From assembly GCF_003112515.1 (NCBI RefSeq), contig NZ_BEVZ01000005.1, positions 476,032-540,031 on the forward strand: 64,000 bases of DNA. Reading direction: 5' to 3'. The notes beneath the pieces are model-generated. The model did not search any database, had not been told where the DNA came from, and worked only from the letters and a program-made list of their open reading frames with translations. Each line of letters starts with the position of its first letter. Within the stretch, counting starts at the first letter, position 1. The translations under genes were made by a program, and so were the position numbers. The DNA is from Streptomyces fragilis (GTDB lineage: Bacteria; Actinomycetota; Actinomycetes; Streptomycetales; Streptomycetaceae). Positions 35,056 to 43,987 of the stretch are shown one piece after another.

Positions 35056-36021
35056 TCAGGCCAACTCCAGCCCCAGTGTGGGCTCCAGGGCGTCGAGCAG
35101 CCGGTCGACGTACTCCTGCCGGCGTCCCTCGAACCGTGGGTGGTCCACCACGAACTCCTCCCACTGGACGTCCGCCAGCTGCGCGGCCAGGTGCGCGCGC
35201 GTCAGCCGCCCCAGGCTCCGCAGGTACGGCCAGTCCTCGCAGGTCTCCAGCACCGGCCGCAGCAACTCCCGGGACAGCGGGACCTGTTCGGCCAGCAGCA
35301 CCGCGTCGTAGAGGTCCTTCCCCTGCGGGTAGCAGTCGGAGAGCAGCCAGAGCACCTTCCAGGCCAGGGACAGTTCGAGCGTCGCCGCCCGCACCGTGCC
35401 GCCGCCGGGCAGGGCCACCGCCTCCGGCTCCTGGAACAGCGGCTCGTTGAAGACGAAGTCCAGCTGCACCGTCCCGCCGGGCAGGCCGGACGCCTCCGGA
35501 GCCGACCAGGGCAGCACCATGCGGCGGCCGGGCACCCGCTCGTAGGTCCAGATGTCCTCCGTCACCGCGCCCTGCGCGTGGAACTCCGGGCAGGCCGCCT
35601 CCCAGCCGGACAGCGCCTGAGCGGCCAGGGCGATCTCCTCCAGCATCCGGGCCGTGCCGGGGTCCTGAAGGCCCCAGGTGTGCGGGACGACCACGAAGTC
35701 CAGGTCGCCCGGCTCGCGGGCCTCCTGGCCGAACCGGAGCGCCATCAGCGCGCTGCCGCGCAGCACCAGCGCGTCGGACCACGCGGAGCCGGCCACCGCC
35801 TCCAGCACCAGATCCAGCGCACGCCGCCGCGCGGCGAGCCACCGCGCACCCTGCCGGGCGTGCTCGAACCGCGGCTCGGAGGCCCGGTAGGCGTCCGTGC
35901 GGTGCTTCATCGCCGGGTCGAACACCGGCTCCTGGGTCACCCCGTCCGCCTCCACCCAGCTCAGGGTGGCCGGCAGGTCGTGGTGCCGGGGGTTCGTCCA
36001 CGGCTTCCCGGGCGTGCTCAT
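35056..36021 (-). CDS. AbiEii-like nucleotidyltransferase-fold protein
   Basis: About 321 residues. The minimal nucleotidyltransferase pattern of the AbiEii/AbiGii toxin family is visible: LVLRGSALMALRFGQEAREPGDLDFVVV (GS and D-x-D) and later VQLDFVFNEPLF, with a helical region KVLWLLSDCYPQGKDLYDAVLLAEQ containing a K-DLYD motif. In the AbiE system the toxin modifies tRNA or other RNA. No AbiEi antitoxin is adjacent; the overlapping upstream gene is unrelated to known antitoxins. Between dnaG and hrdA, so possibly a core Streptomyces gene with a housekeeping job. Confidence 0.78.
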   Translation of the reverse strand: MSTPGKPWTNPRHHDLPATLSWVEADGVTQEPVFDPAMKHRTDAYRASEPRFEHARQGARWLAARRRALDLVLEAVAGSAWSDALVLRGSALMALRFGQEAREPGDLDFVVVPHTWGLQDPGTARMLEEIALAAQALSGWEAACPEFHAQGAVTEDIWTYERVPGRRMVLPWSAPEASGLPGGTVQLDFVFNEPLFQEPEAVALPGGGTVRAATLELSLAWKVLWLLSDCYPQGKDLYDAVLLAEQVPLSRELLRPVLETCEDWPYLRSLGRLTRAHLAAQLADVQWEEFVVDHPRFEGRRQEYVDRLLDALEPTLGLELA

Positions 36022-36671
36022 CGCGCCCTCCCTTCCTCGCGCTCCCTGAGCCTTTCGAGCTCCTCCAGCTCCTCGTCGAGCCACCCCGCGTCCACCGAGG
36101 CGTCGCTGTCGTACAGCACGAACTCCCGCTCCACGTCCAGGACCTCCTCCCCCGACAGGACCCCGAGCAGGGCGTCCAGCGCCTGCCGCGCGCCCCGCGC
36201 GTCCACGCCCCGGCAGCGCTGGGTGATGAACCGCTCGTGGTGGCCGGGGCCGGTGACCCGCCGGGCGTTCCACGACAGGTGGGCGCCGTGCGGGGCGACC
36301 CGGGCCGCCAGGGCCGTCAGGTCCGCGGCGGCGTCCAGGCGGAGCTTCACGTGGTGCTCGAAGTGGCGTCCGTCGTCGCAGGGGCCGCGCGGGACCTCCG
36401 GGGCCAGCGGGTCCGACTCGATCTTCACCCTGGCCACCGCGAAGCCGTCCGCCTCCAGCTCCGCCCCCACGGCCCGGGCCCGGAACAGCTGGGCCGCGTA
36501 GGAGGAGGCGTCGCGCAGAGTCAGCATCGGCTGGGAAGGGGTGCGGCCGCGGGCGAGGACGACATGGGTGAGCTTGAGGCCGCGCGCCGCCGACCAGCGG
36601 CGCAGCCGGTCCAGTGCGGCGCCGTCCGCACATCGCACCGTGAGGTGCGCTTCGTAGGAAGAACGGGGCAT
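36018..36671 (-). CDS. Protein of unknown function, operonic with the AbiEii-like gene
   Basis: About 217 residues, not recognised. Notable segments: YEAHLTVRCADGAALDRL, RGLKLTHVVLARGRTPSQPMLTLR, ESDPLAPEVPRGPCDDGRHFEHHVKLRL, VAPHGAHLSWNARRVTGPGHHERFITQRCRGVD, and an acidic-basic C-terminal helix (WLDEELEELERLREREEGRAR). HLTV and HLSW look like the two H-x-T/S motifs of 2H phosphoesterases, but spacing and fold are not verified. The ATG at 36671 begins at the conserved-looking MPRSSYEAHLTV; an upstream GTG at 36707 is possible. Its stop overlaps the next start by 4 nt (ATGA), so the two products are made together. Confidence 0.7.
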   Translation of the reverse strand: MPRSSYEAHLTVRCADGAALDRLRRWSAARGLKLTHVVLARGRTPSQPMLTLRDASSYAAQLFRARAVGAELEADGFAVARVKIESDPLAPEVPRGPCDDGRHFEHHVKLRLDAAADLTALAARVAPHGAHLSWNARRVTGPGHHERFITQRCRGVDARGARQALDALLGVLSGEEVLDVEREFVLYDSDASVDAGWLDEELEELERLREREEGRAR

Positions 36672-36945
36672 CCGCTGATCATTACAGAGGGATTTCCGGG
36701 GGCGCACATGAGTTTTGCGTCACTTGGGTAATCACCCCGTCACGTACCGGTCGCAGAAAGTGGGCGCACGACCCTCGTGAGGGGACTGTGTCCTACGCCA
36801 CACTGAGTCCGGCGCCCCGTACCTGGGACACGGCCGGCCCGCTTCCCGCCGCGCGGCCGGGCCGCCCGGCGTCACCCCCCGCAGTCGCCCACGGACGCAA
36901 GCGCTGCCGCACCCCCCAGCAGCGATCACCCTGGAGGTCGCACGC

Positions 36946-38175
36946 GTGCAGACCCAGACCCTCTCCCACACCGCCGGTCCCTCGCGCGCCCTCACCGGGG
37001 CGGACGCACCGGTCCTGTCGGCGGTGCCCCTGCAGGACCGCGCTGCGCACCACCCCGAGACGCAGACCTCGCCCTTCGACGAACCGGCCGAACCGGTGGA
37101 ACCCGTGGGGCCGCGCGAGTCCGCCGAGCCGGTGGACGCCGTGGAGGCCGAGGACGCCGCGGAGGCCGGGTTCGCCACGGAGGCCGAGCCGGTCGAGCCG
37201 GTCGAGGCCGAGCCGGCCGACCTGGAGGAGCCGGTCGCGGCGCGACGCCGCGCGCAGACCGCGGGACCCTCGGCCGACCTGTTCCGGCAGTACCTGCGGG
37301 AGATAGGACGCATCCCGCTGCTCAGCGCTGCGGAGGAGGTCGAGCTGGCCCGCCGGGTGGAGGCCGGACTGTTCGCCGAGGAGAAGCTCGGCCGCACCCC
37401 CGACCTGGACAGCCGGCTCGCCCACGACCTGGACCGGCTGGTGGTGATGGGCCGCCTCGCCAAGCGCCGCCTGATCGAGGCCAACCTCCGGCTGGTCGTC
37501 TCCGTCGCCAAGCGCTACGTGGGCCGCGGGCTGACCATGCTGGACCTGGTCCAGGAGGGCAACCTGGGCCTGATCCGCGCGGTGGAGAAGTTCGACTACG
37601 CCCGCGGCTACAAGTTCTCGACCTACGCCACCTGGTGGATCCGCCAGGCCATGTCCCGCGCCCTGGCCGACCAGGCCCGCACCATCCGCGTCCCGGTGCA
37701 CGTCGTCGAACTGATCAACCGGGTGGTGCGGGTGCAGCGCCGCATGCTGCAGGAGCGGGGCCACGAGCCGACCGCCGACGAGGTCGCCGCCCAGCTGGAC
37801 CTGACCGCCGAGCGGGTCCGCGAGGTCCTGCGGCTCGCCCAGGAACCCGTGTCCCTGCACGCCCCGGTGGGCGAGGAGGAGGACGTCGCCCTCGGCGACC
37901 TCATCGAGGACGGCGACGCCGTCTCCCCGGTCGAGACGGCGTCGTTCATCCTGCTGCGCCAGCACCTGGACGCCGTGCTCTCCACGCTGGGCGAGCGCGA
38001 GCGCCGGGTGGTCCAGCTGCGCTACGGACTGGTCGACGGCCGGCCCCGCACCCTGGAGGAGATCGGCCGGCTCTTCGGCGTCACCCGGGAGCGGATCCGG
38101 CAGATCGAGTCCAAGACGCTGAGCAAGCTCCGCGACCACACCTTCGCCGAGCAACTGCGCGGCTACCTGGACTAG
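36946..38175 (+). CDS. hrdA: RNA polymerase principal-like sigma factor, HrdA type
   Basis: 409 residues. Region 1.2 (DLFRQYLREIGRIPLLSAAEEVELARRV), region 2 (EANLRLVVSVAKRYVGRGLTMLDLVQEGNLGLIRAVEKFDYARGYKFSTYATWWIRQAM), region 3, and region 4.2 (TLEEIGRLFGVTRERIRQIESK) identify a sigma-70 principal paralogue. The N-terminal 110 residues are acidic low complexity (EPAEPVEPV, VEAEDAAEAG). It is near dnaG, where HrdA lies in Streptomyces; HrdB, the essential one, is longer. GTG start with ggagg 8 nt upstream. Not essential in model strains; redundant with other Hrd factors. Confidence 0.88.
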   Translation: MQTQTLSHTAGPSRALTGADAPVLSAVPLQDRAAHHPETQTSPFDEPAEPVEPVGPRESAEPVDAVEAEDAAEAGFATEAEPVEPVEAEPADLEEPVAARRRAQTAGPSADLFRQYLREIGRIPLLSAAEEVELARRVEAGLFAEEKLGRTPDLDSRLAHDLDRLVVMGRLAKRRLIEANLRLVVSVAKRYVGRGLTMLDLVQEGNLGLIRAVEKFDYARGYKFSTYATWWIRQAMSRALADQARTIRVPVHVVELINRVVRVQRRMLQERGHEPTADEVAAQLDLTAERVREVLRLAQEPVSLHAPVGEEEDVALGDLIEDGDAVSPVETASFILLRQHLDAVLSTLGERERRVVQLRYGLVDGRPRTLEEIGRLFGVTRERIRQIESKTLSKLRDHTFAEQLRGYLD

Positions 38176-38264
38176 CCCGTTCCTCGGGCCGCCTTCCTCG
38201 GGCCGCTCCTCGGGCCGGGCCGGGCCGCGGCCGGGCACGGCGTCGGCGGCGGGCAGGTGGTGCG

Positions 38265-38296
38265 GCCTGCCCGCGTGCGGGAACACACGGGCAGGC
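38265..38296 (+). terminator. Stem-loop downstream of hrdA
   Basis: GCCTGCCCG (38265-38273) and CGGGCAGGC (38288-38296) form a 9-bp stem with a 14-nt loop, 90 bp after the hrdA stop. Three cctcgggccg repeats lie between. Confidence 0.6.
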
Positions 38297-38423
38297 GCTC
38301 CCCGGAGCTACGGTGTGGGCGTAGGGGCGACCAGGGCCTCCCGGTCGCCCGGACGGGACCGATGAGTTTCGCCCGGCCGCGCCGTCTGCACCTTTGAAGC
38401 GACCACGAGCTCGGAGGAACCCC

Positions 38424-38996
38424 ATGCGCACCCTGATCAGCACCGCGTTCGTCTCCCTGGACGGCGTCGTCGAGGCGCCGGGCGGCGAGCCCGGGTACCG
38501 GAACTCCGGGTGGACCTTCAAGGACGTCGACTTCCTTCCCGAGGCGTACGAGATCAAGGGCAGGGAGCAGAAGGAAGCCGGCGCGATGCTGCTCGGCCGG
38601 GTCAGCTACGAGGCGTTCAGCGCCGTGTGGCCGGACATGGAGGACTTCGCCGACTACAAGGTGATGCCGAAGTACGTCGTCTCGACCACGCTCACCGAGG
38701 ACGACCTGGTGGCGAACTGGGGCGAGACCACGATCCTGCGCTCGCTCGACGAGGTCGCCGCGCTCAAGGAGACCGAGGGCGGCCCGATCATCGTCCACGG
38801 CAGCGCCGCGCTGAACCGGAGCCTGTCCGACGCGGGCCTGATCGACCGCTACCACCTGCTCGTCTTCCCGCTGCTGCTCGGCGCGGGCAAGCGGCTGTTC
38901 AGCGCCACGGACAAGGACGCCCAGAAGCTGAGGCTCGTCGAGCACGAGGTGTACGCCAACGGCCTGCAGAAGAACGTCTTCGACGTCGTCCGCTGA
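38424..38996 (+). CDS. RibD C-terminal/DHFR-fold reductase-like protein
   Basis: 190 residues beginning MRTLISTAFVSLDGVVEAPGG. The fold is the dihydrofolate-reductase-like RibD_C: TLISTAFVSLDGVV, AGAMLLGRVSYEAFSAVWP, KYVVSTTLT, GPIIVHGSAALNRSLSDAGLIDRYHLLVFPLLLGAGKRLF. Such proteins reduce pteridine-like substrates with NADPH or remain uncharacterised. The ggagg site 7 nt upstream fixes the ATG at 38424. Convergent with the XRE regulator. Confidence 0.9.
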   Translation: MRTLISTAFVSLDGVVEAPGGEPGYRNSGWTFKDVDFLPEAYEIKGREQKEAGAMLLGRVSYEAFSAVWPDMEDFADYKVMPKYVVSTTLTEDDLVANWGETTILRSLDEVAALKETEGGPIIVHGSAALNRSLSDAGLIDRYHLLVFPLLLGAGKRLFSATDKDAQKLRLVEHEVYANGLQKNVFDVVR

Positions 38997-39053
38997 CCCG
39001 CCCCGCGCGCCGACGTCCCGTCGGGTCCGGGCAGCCGGACACCGCACCAGCCG

Positions 39054-41354
39054 CTAGGACGGCACCGCCGGTGTGACGGGCGCGGCGGGCCCCGCGAGTT
39101 CCTCGTCGGCCTCCGCCCGCCGGGGGTGGCTCTGCTCGACGAGACCTCGCCGGGCCGTCTCCAGCATGGTCCGGGCCTCCTCCTCGCGGCCGAGCCGGCG
39201 CAGCGTGATGGCGAGGTCGAGACGGGCCGGCTCGCTCCACGCGGCCATGCCGGCCTCCTCGAACACGGCCAGGGCGTGGCGCAGCAACGGCTCCGCCTCA
39301 GCCCAGCGGCCCAGCTCGCCGAGGTCCTGGCCCAGGTGGTGACGCGTGCTGGCCCGGAACATCGACAGCACCTCGGCCGACCGGCCCGGGATCCCCGCCT
39401 CGCACAGCTCCTCGCTCCGCCGGTGGACGGCGAGGGCCTCCTCCGCCCGGCCCATCGACCGCAGGTGCGCGCCCAGGGCGTTGAGCGTCGCGAGCTCGGC
39501 CAGCCGCGCCTGCGGCGTGGCGTTCTCCCGGTGGCAGGCCGCGGACTTCTCCAGCCACTGCACCGCCTCCTCGGCCCGCCCGAGGTGGTGCAGCGCCCCC
39601 GCCCCGTACCCGTACGCCCACCCGGCCTGCAGCAGGTCGCCCACCTCGCGCGCCACGGTCAGCGCCTCGCGGGCCGTCGCCAGCCCGGCGGCGCTGTCGT
39701 GGACGCACAGGTTGTACGACCAGGCCAGGTAGTTGAGGTGCACGGCCTCGTCGCGCCGGCTTCCCAGGGCCCGGGCGGCGGCCACCGAGCAGCGGAACAC
39801 CTCCGCCCACTCCTCCCAGTGCTGGACGCGGTCGGAGAACCAGTGCATGGCCTCCGCCGCGTCGAGCACCTCACGGTGGTGTCCGTCCGCGAGCGCCTGG
39901 TGGAGGGCGTCCAGCCACTGCGCGCGTTCCGCCTCCAGCCAGGCGCGCGCCTCCTCGGCCCCGCGGGGCGCGGTGTCCGGCTCGGGATCTCCGGCGGGGG
40001 AGCGCTCGGGGTCGAAGTGCAGCGCGGCGGCACCGGCCCGGGCCAGCACCCAGCGGGCGGCGGCCTCCCGGGCACGGGCCTGCTCGGCGGGGTCGTCCTC
40101 GGACAGCTGCTCGGCGGCGAACAGCCGCAGCAGGTCGTGGAAGCGGTAGCGGTCGGCCACCGGATCCGGCTGCAACAGTCCGCGGTCGGCCAGCTCCCGG
40201 ACGCAGTGCTCCGCCTGCCGCGGCGTCGTCCCGGCGAGCAGCGCGGCGGTCCGCGGGGAGAAGTCGGAACCGGCGGCCAGGGTGGAGCGCCGCAGCACCC
40301 GCCGGGCCACCGGGTCCAGCTGCCGGTAGGAGAGGGCGAAGGCGGCCCGCACCTGGAGGTCCCCGGCCTGGAGGGCGTCGAGCCGACGGCCCTCGTCGGA
40401 GAGCTGGGCCGCGAGCTTGGCGAGCCGCTCCTGCGGCCGGGCCGCCAGCCGCTGGGCGGCGATCCGCACCGCCAGCGGCAGCTGCCCGCACAGGTCGGCC
40501 AGATCGCGCGCCGCCTGCGCCTCCGCCGCCACCCGGTCGGGGCCGACGACCCGCGCCATCAGGGCGACGGACTCCTCGCGGCGCAGCACCCCGAGCGCCA
40601 GCCGGTGCACCCCCTCCAGCCCGGCCAGGGCGTTGCGGCTGGTCACCAGGGTCAGCGTGGGGCCGGCGGCCGGCAGCAGCGGACGCACCTGCGCCTCGTC
40701 AGCGGCGTTGTCGAGGAGCAGCAGCATCCGCCGGTCCTCGAGCAAGGCCGTGAACAGGCCGGACCGGCTCTCGAGATCCTGCGGCACGGCGGCGTCGGCG
40801 ACCCCGCACGCGCGCAGCAGCGCGCCGAGGACCTCGCGGGGGTCGGCGGGCTCGGCCCGGGTGCCGTGCAGGTCGACGGCGAGCTGCCCGTCCGGGTAGC
40901 GGCCGGCGAGGCTGTGCGCCGCCCGTACCGCGAAGGCCGTCTTCCCCAGCCCCGGCTGGCCGGTGACCAGCACCACCGGTGGGTGCGCGGCGCCGGCCTC
41001 CTCGGCCACCGCCCGCAGCCGCTCCAGGTCCGCCTCCCGGGCGGTGAAGTCCCGCATGTCACGCGGCAGGCGCAGCCCGGCCGGCGCCGCGGGGACCGGC
41101 TTCGGACGGGGCCGGCCCGAGGCCGCGGCCCGCTCCAGCGCCCCGGCCTCCGCCTCGGCGGGCGCCAGTGCCGCCACCAGCGCGGCCACCGTGCGGCGCT
41201 GCGGGCCGCGGGTGCGCCCGCGTTCCATGTCGGCCACCGCCCGCACGCTCAGCCCGGACCGGTGAGCGAGTTCCTCCTGGCTGAGCCCGGCGCGCCCCCG
41301 CAGGGTGCGCAGCAGCGCGGCGAAGTCCCCGCGGGCCGGGTCGTCGGTGCTCAT
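39054..41354 (-). CDS. XRE-HTH, NB-ARC (STAND) ATPase, TPR regulator
   Basis: 766 residues. An N-terminal helix-turn-helix (FAALLRTLRGRAGLSQEELAHRSGLSVRAVADMERGR), an NB-ARC module with Walker A VTGQPGLGKTAFAV (about 137) and LLLLDN (Walker B), winged-helix-like helices, and C-terminal TPR repeats (residues about 500-760). This is the architecture of Streptomyces STAND regulators that assemble upon a signal; the target and ligand are unknown. A 12-bp inverted repeat lies 37 bp upstream, between this gene and the divergent lipoprotein gene. Confidence 0.9.
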   Translation of the reverse strand: MSTDDPARGDFAALLRTLRGRAGLSQEELAHRSGLSVRAVADMERGRTRGPQRRTVAALVAALAPAEAEAGALERAAASGRPRPKPVPAAPAGLRLPRDMRDFTAREADLERLRAVAEEAGAAHPPVVLVTGQPGLGKTAFAVRAAHSLAGRYPDGQLAVDLHGTRAEPADPREVLGALLRACGVADAAVPQDLESRSGLFTALLEDRRMLLLLDNAADEAQVRPLLPAAGPTLTLVTSRNALAGLEGVHRLALGVLRREESVALMARVVGPDRVAAEAQAARDLADLCGQLPLAVRIAAQRLAARPQERLAKLAAQLSDEGRRLDALQAGDLQVRAAFALSYRQLDPVARRVLRRSTLAAGSDFSPRTAALLAGTTPRQAEHCVRELADRGLLQPDPVADRYRFHDLLRLFAAEQLSEDDPAEQARAREAAARWVLARAGAAALHFDPERSPAGDPEPDTAPRGAEEARAWLEAERAQWLDALHQALADGHHREVLDAAEAMHWFSDRVQHWEEWAEVFRCSVAAARALGSRRDEAVHLNYLAWSYNLCVHDSAAGLATAREALTVAREVGDLLQAGWAYGYGAGALHHLGRAEEAVQWLEKSAACHRENATPQARLAELATLNALGAHLRSMGRAEEALAVHRRSEELCEAGIPGRSAEVLSMFRASTRHHLGQDLGELGRWAEAEPLLRHALAVFEEAGMAAWSEPARLDLAITLRRLGREEEARTMLETARRGLVEQSHPRRAEADEELAGPAAPVTPAVPS

Positions 41355-41391
41355 GATGCGTATCCCCCGGGCGTCGTGAGGCCGGTGACGG

Positions 41392-41428
41392 ACCGGCAGA
41401 AGTGACCCCCCAGTTTACTTCTGCCGGT
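41392..41428. promoter_or_regulatory. 12-bp inverted repeat between the STAND regulator and the lipoprotein gene
   Basis: ACCGGCAGAAGT (41392-41403) and ACTTCTGCCGGT (41417-41428), a perfect match with 13 nt between. It is AT-richer than its surroundings and 37 bp from the regulator ATG and 87 bp from the lipoprotein ATG. Possible operator for the regulator itself, though a dimer reading 25-bp centre-to-centre arms would be needed. Confidence 0.55.
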
Positions 41429-41515
41429 ACGACTTCCTGGTGGCTTCCCGGTGACCGCTGGTGGACTGAACGTGCCGTCAGGCCACCTCACCGTCTCCTC
41501 TCCCAAGGGCTCCTC

Positions 41516-42247
41516 ATGCGCACCCACGTTCCGCATCGCACGCTTCTCGCCGCCGCCACCGCGGTCCTGGCCCTGACCCTGACCGCCTGCGGCGGCGACG
41601 GAGCCGCCTCCGGCGCGGCGGACGGGGCGGGCGCGAAGGCCTCCACCGGGGCGCCGGTGGACGGGGCGGGCGCCGCGAAGGCCCCCGCCGCCGAGGCGGC
41701 GGCGGGCTCCTCGGCCGCCCCCGCCGGCGGGGAGGCGCCCCGGGCGCAGGGCTCCGCGCGGAAGACCGGCGGAGGTCCGGCGGACAACACGCCGGACTAC
41801 GCCCACCGGCACCCCTGCGCGATGAAGCAGCTGTCGGTGACCGTCCGCACGGACGGGACGCGGCGGATCATCGAGGTCGCCAACACGGGTGCGAGCGCCT
41901 GCGGCCTGGACCTGCTGCCCGCCGTCGACCTCGGCACGGCGGACGACACCGACCGCAGCGGCAACCTGCACCCGCTGGTCCCCGGTGGCCTCGGCGGCCC
42001 CGACCACGCCCTGCTCGCGGGGACGAAGGCGTACGCGGTGCTCGACCTCGCCCCCGGCGGCGGTGCCGGCGCGGACGTCGACGAGATGCACGTCCTGGTC
42101 AGCCCGTCCCACATGCCCAACGCCGAGACCCGCGCGTTCGGTCTCGGCTCCGGCGTCCAGGTGTCCGGCCCCAGGCTCGGCCTGTACCGCGACACCGTCG
42201 CCGAGGCCGTCGCCTCGATGCGGCAGGCCGACACCACCCAGCAGTAG
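41516..42247 (+). CDS. DUF4232 lipoprotein
   Basis: About 243 residues. Type II signal peptide with lipobox LTLTAC (Cys25), then a 60-residue Ala/Gly/Pro linker and a DUF4232-like domain (CAMKQLSVTVRTDGTRRIIEVANTGASACGLDLLP, LAPGGGAGADVDEMHVL). Anchored on the outer face of the membrane; role unknown. Followed by the PI-PLC gene, 62 bp downstream on the same strand, likely co-transcribed. Confidence 0.88.
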   Translation: MRTHVPHRTLLAAATAVLALTLTACGGDGAASGAADGAGAKASTGAPVDGAGAAKAPAAEAAAGSSAAPAGGEAPRAQGSARKTGGGPADNTPDYAHRHPCAMKQLSVTVRTDGTRRIIEVANTGASACGLDLLPAVDLGTADDTDRSGNLHPLVPGGLGGPDHALLAGTKAYAVLDLAPGGGAGADVDEMHVLVSPSHMPNAETRAFGLGSGVQVSGPRLGLYRDTVAEAVASMRQADTTQQ

Positions 42248-42309
42248 TAGCACCCGGCACCAGCACGGCCCACCCCCTTCCGCCCGGCCCGGTCCAGGAC
42301 AGGAGTCCC

Positions 42310-43893
42310 ATGTCCCATCCGCTTCTCCACCGCCTCCGCGTCGCGTCACGGCGCCGCCTGAGCCCGCTCGCCCACCTGGTGGCGGGCTGCGTCGCCGCGA
42401 GCTCGCTGATGCTCGCCTCGGCCCCCGCGCAGGCGGCCGGGTCGGTCAACGCCGACGCCTACAACTCCCTCGGCTCGGCTCCCCTCCGGCAGGACTGGAT
42501 GAAGTCCCTCGACGGAGCCACCCCGCTGTCCCGGGTCTCGCTGCCCGGCACCCACGACACGCTCTCCATCCACGGCGGGTACAGCACCGAGACGCAGCAG
42601 GACTACGGCGACAGCGCCGCCACCCTGACCGCGCAGCTGGACCGGGGCATCCGCGCCCTCGACATCCGGGTCCGCGTGACCGAGAACCAGTACTTCACGG
42701 TCCACCACGGCGTGGTCCACCAGAACGCCAACTTCGACGACGTCCTCACCAAGGCCAAGGCGTTCCTCGCCCAGCACCCGGGCGAGACGATCGTGATGCG
42801 GCTGAAGGCCGAGTGCCCGGTCGGCAGCAGCGGCGGCATCGGCGAATGCACCAACGACCCGTCCAACGTGTCCGCGGGCGTGATCGCGACCATCTTCGAG
42901 CAGTACACCAAGAAGTACGACGGCCTCTTCCACAAGGCGTCCGTCACCAGGAACAGCCTCGCGCCCACGCCCACCCTCTCCCAGGTCCGCGGCAGGATCG
43001 TGCTCGGCACCTTCGGCGTCACGGAGAAGGACGGCAGCGCCTCCTACTCCTACGGGACGAGCGGCTTCCACTCCCACCTGGCGGACGACTGGAAGCCGAG
43101 CGACGACGACGCCAAGTTCGAGGGCGTCCGGCGCAACGTCGACGCGGCGATCGCCGACAAGGGCAACGACTGGTACGTGACGTACACCTCCGCCACCTCG
43201 CCGCTGCTCTCCCCGAGTCCGGCCGAGTGGGCGGGCGGCTACATCGACACCACGGCGGGCGTGACCACCTACGTCGCCGGACAGAACATCCGGCTGATGA
43301 ACCACCTCAACAACACCGTCGCCCCGGGCCGCACCGGCATCGTCATGATGGACTTCCCCGGCTGGGCCCTCATCCAGAACATCGTCGACCGCAACAAGGG
43401 CGACATCGTCAAGGGCAGCCACCAGGGCCTCTGGCTGGTGAACGCCGACAAGAGCTACGTGAACACCAAGTACGGCCGGTGCCTGGTGCGCGGCCCGGAG
43501 TTCGACAGCTCGAAGACCGGAGGGCTGGTCACCCAGCGCGCGTGCCAGTCGACGCCGCCCGTCAGCCACCAGTGGCAGGCCGAACAGCCCACCTCCTTCG
43601 ACCACAAGGGCTACTTCTGGATCAAGGCGAGCAACGGCACCTGCCTGACCGTCCCCTACAACAACGGCACCCCGCCGTCGGCCGGGACCCAGCTCTTCTG
43701 GTGGGGATGCGAGACCCGCTGGTTCTCCGGCAGCCAGATGTGGAACATCGTGCCCACCAAGGTCGAGGTCGCGGGCTCCTCCCGGACCGCCTACGCCTTC
43801 GTCAACCAGTGGACCGGCCTGTGCATGGCCGTCGACCCGGCCACCGCCACCGTCGCGGGCGGCCCGGTCACCCAGGACGTCTGCCCCAAGTGA
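42310..43893 (+). CDS. Secreted PI-PLC X-domain phospholipase with C-terminal beta-trefoil-like region
   Basis: 527 residues. A long signal peptide (cut near SAPAQAAG), then a PI-PLC-X barrel: RVSLPGTHDTLSI (catalytic His about 82), QLDRGIRALDIRVRV, YFTVHHGVV (second His about 131-132), PGETIVMRLKAE, and GRIVLGTFG. C-terminal 150 residues contain W/Q-rich repeats (QWQAEQPTSF, SGSQMWNIVP, GLCMAVDP) suggestive of a ricin-type carbohydrate-binding fold. It should cleave phosphatidylinositol or GPI-type lipids outside the cell. A strong terminator follows. Confidence 0.9.
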   Translation: MSHPLLHRLRVASRRRLSPLAHLVAGCVAASSLMLASAPAQAAGSVNADAYNSLGSAPLRQDWMKSLDGATPLSRVSLPGTHDTLSIHGGYSTETQQDYGDSAATLTAQLDRGIRALDIRVRVTENQYFTVHHGVVHQNANFDDVLTKAKAFLAQHPGETIVMRLKAECPVGSSGGIGECTNDPSNVSAGVIATIFEQYTKKYDGLFHKASVTRNSLAPTPTLSQVRGRIVLGTFGVTEKDGSASYSYGTSGFHSHLADDWKPSDDDAKFEGVRRNVDAAIADKGNDWYVTYTSATSPLLSPSPAEWAGGYIDTTAGVTTYVAGQNIRLMNHLNNTVAPGRTGIVMMDFPGWALIQNIVDRNKGDIVKGSHQGLWLVNADKSYVNTKYGRCLVRGPEFDSSKTGGLVTQRACQSTPPVSHQWQAEQPTSFDHKGYFWIKASNGTCLTVPYNNGTPPSAGTQLFWWGCETRWFSGSQMWNIVPTKVEVAGSSRTAYAFVNQWTGLCMAVDPATATVAGGPVTQDVCPK

Positions 43894-43927
43894 GTCCGCA
43901 CGACGTCCGCCCCGAGTGACCCCGCAC

Positions 43928-43968
43928 GCGCGGGGGCCCGCACCCCGGTGGGGTGCGGGCCCCCGCGC
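43928..43968. terminator. Strong bidirectional terminator
   Basis: A perfect 19-bp stem (43928-43946 with 43950-43968) with a GGT loop, between the convergent PI-PLC and helR-type genes. Confidence 0.9.
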
Positions 43969-43987
43969 GCTCACGTCGCCGGCCGCC

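Noticed and set aside
36018..36671. AbiEi-type antitoxin for the nucleotidyltransferase
   Set aside because: No winged-helix AbiEi pattern (no N-terminal HTH) is visible, and the gene is nearly as long as typical enzymes.
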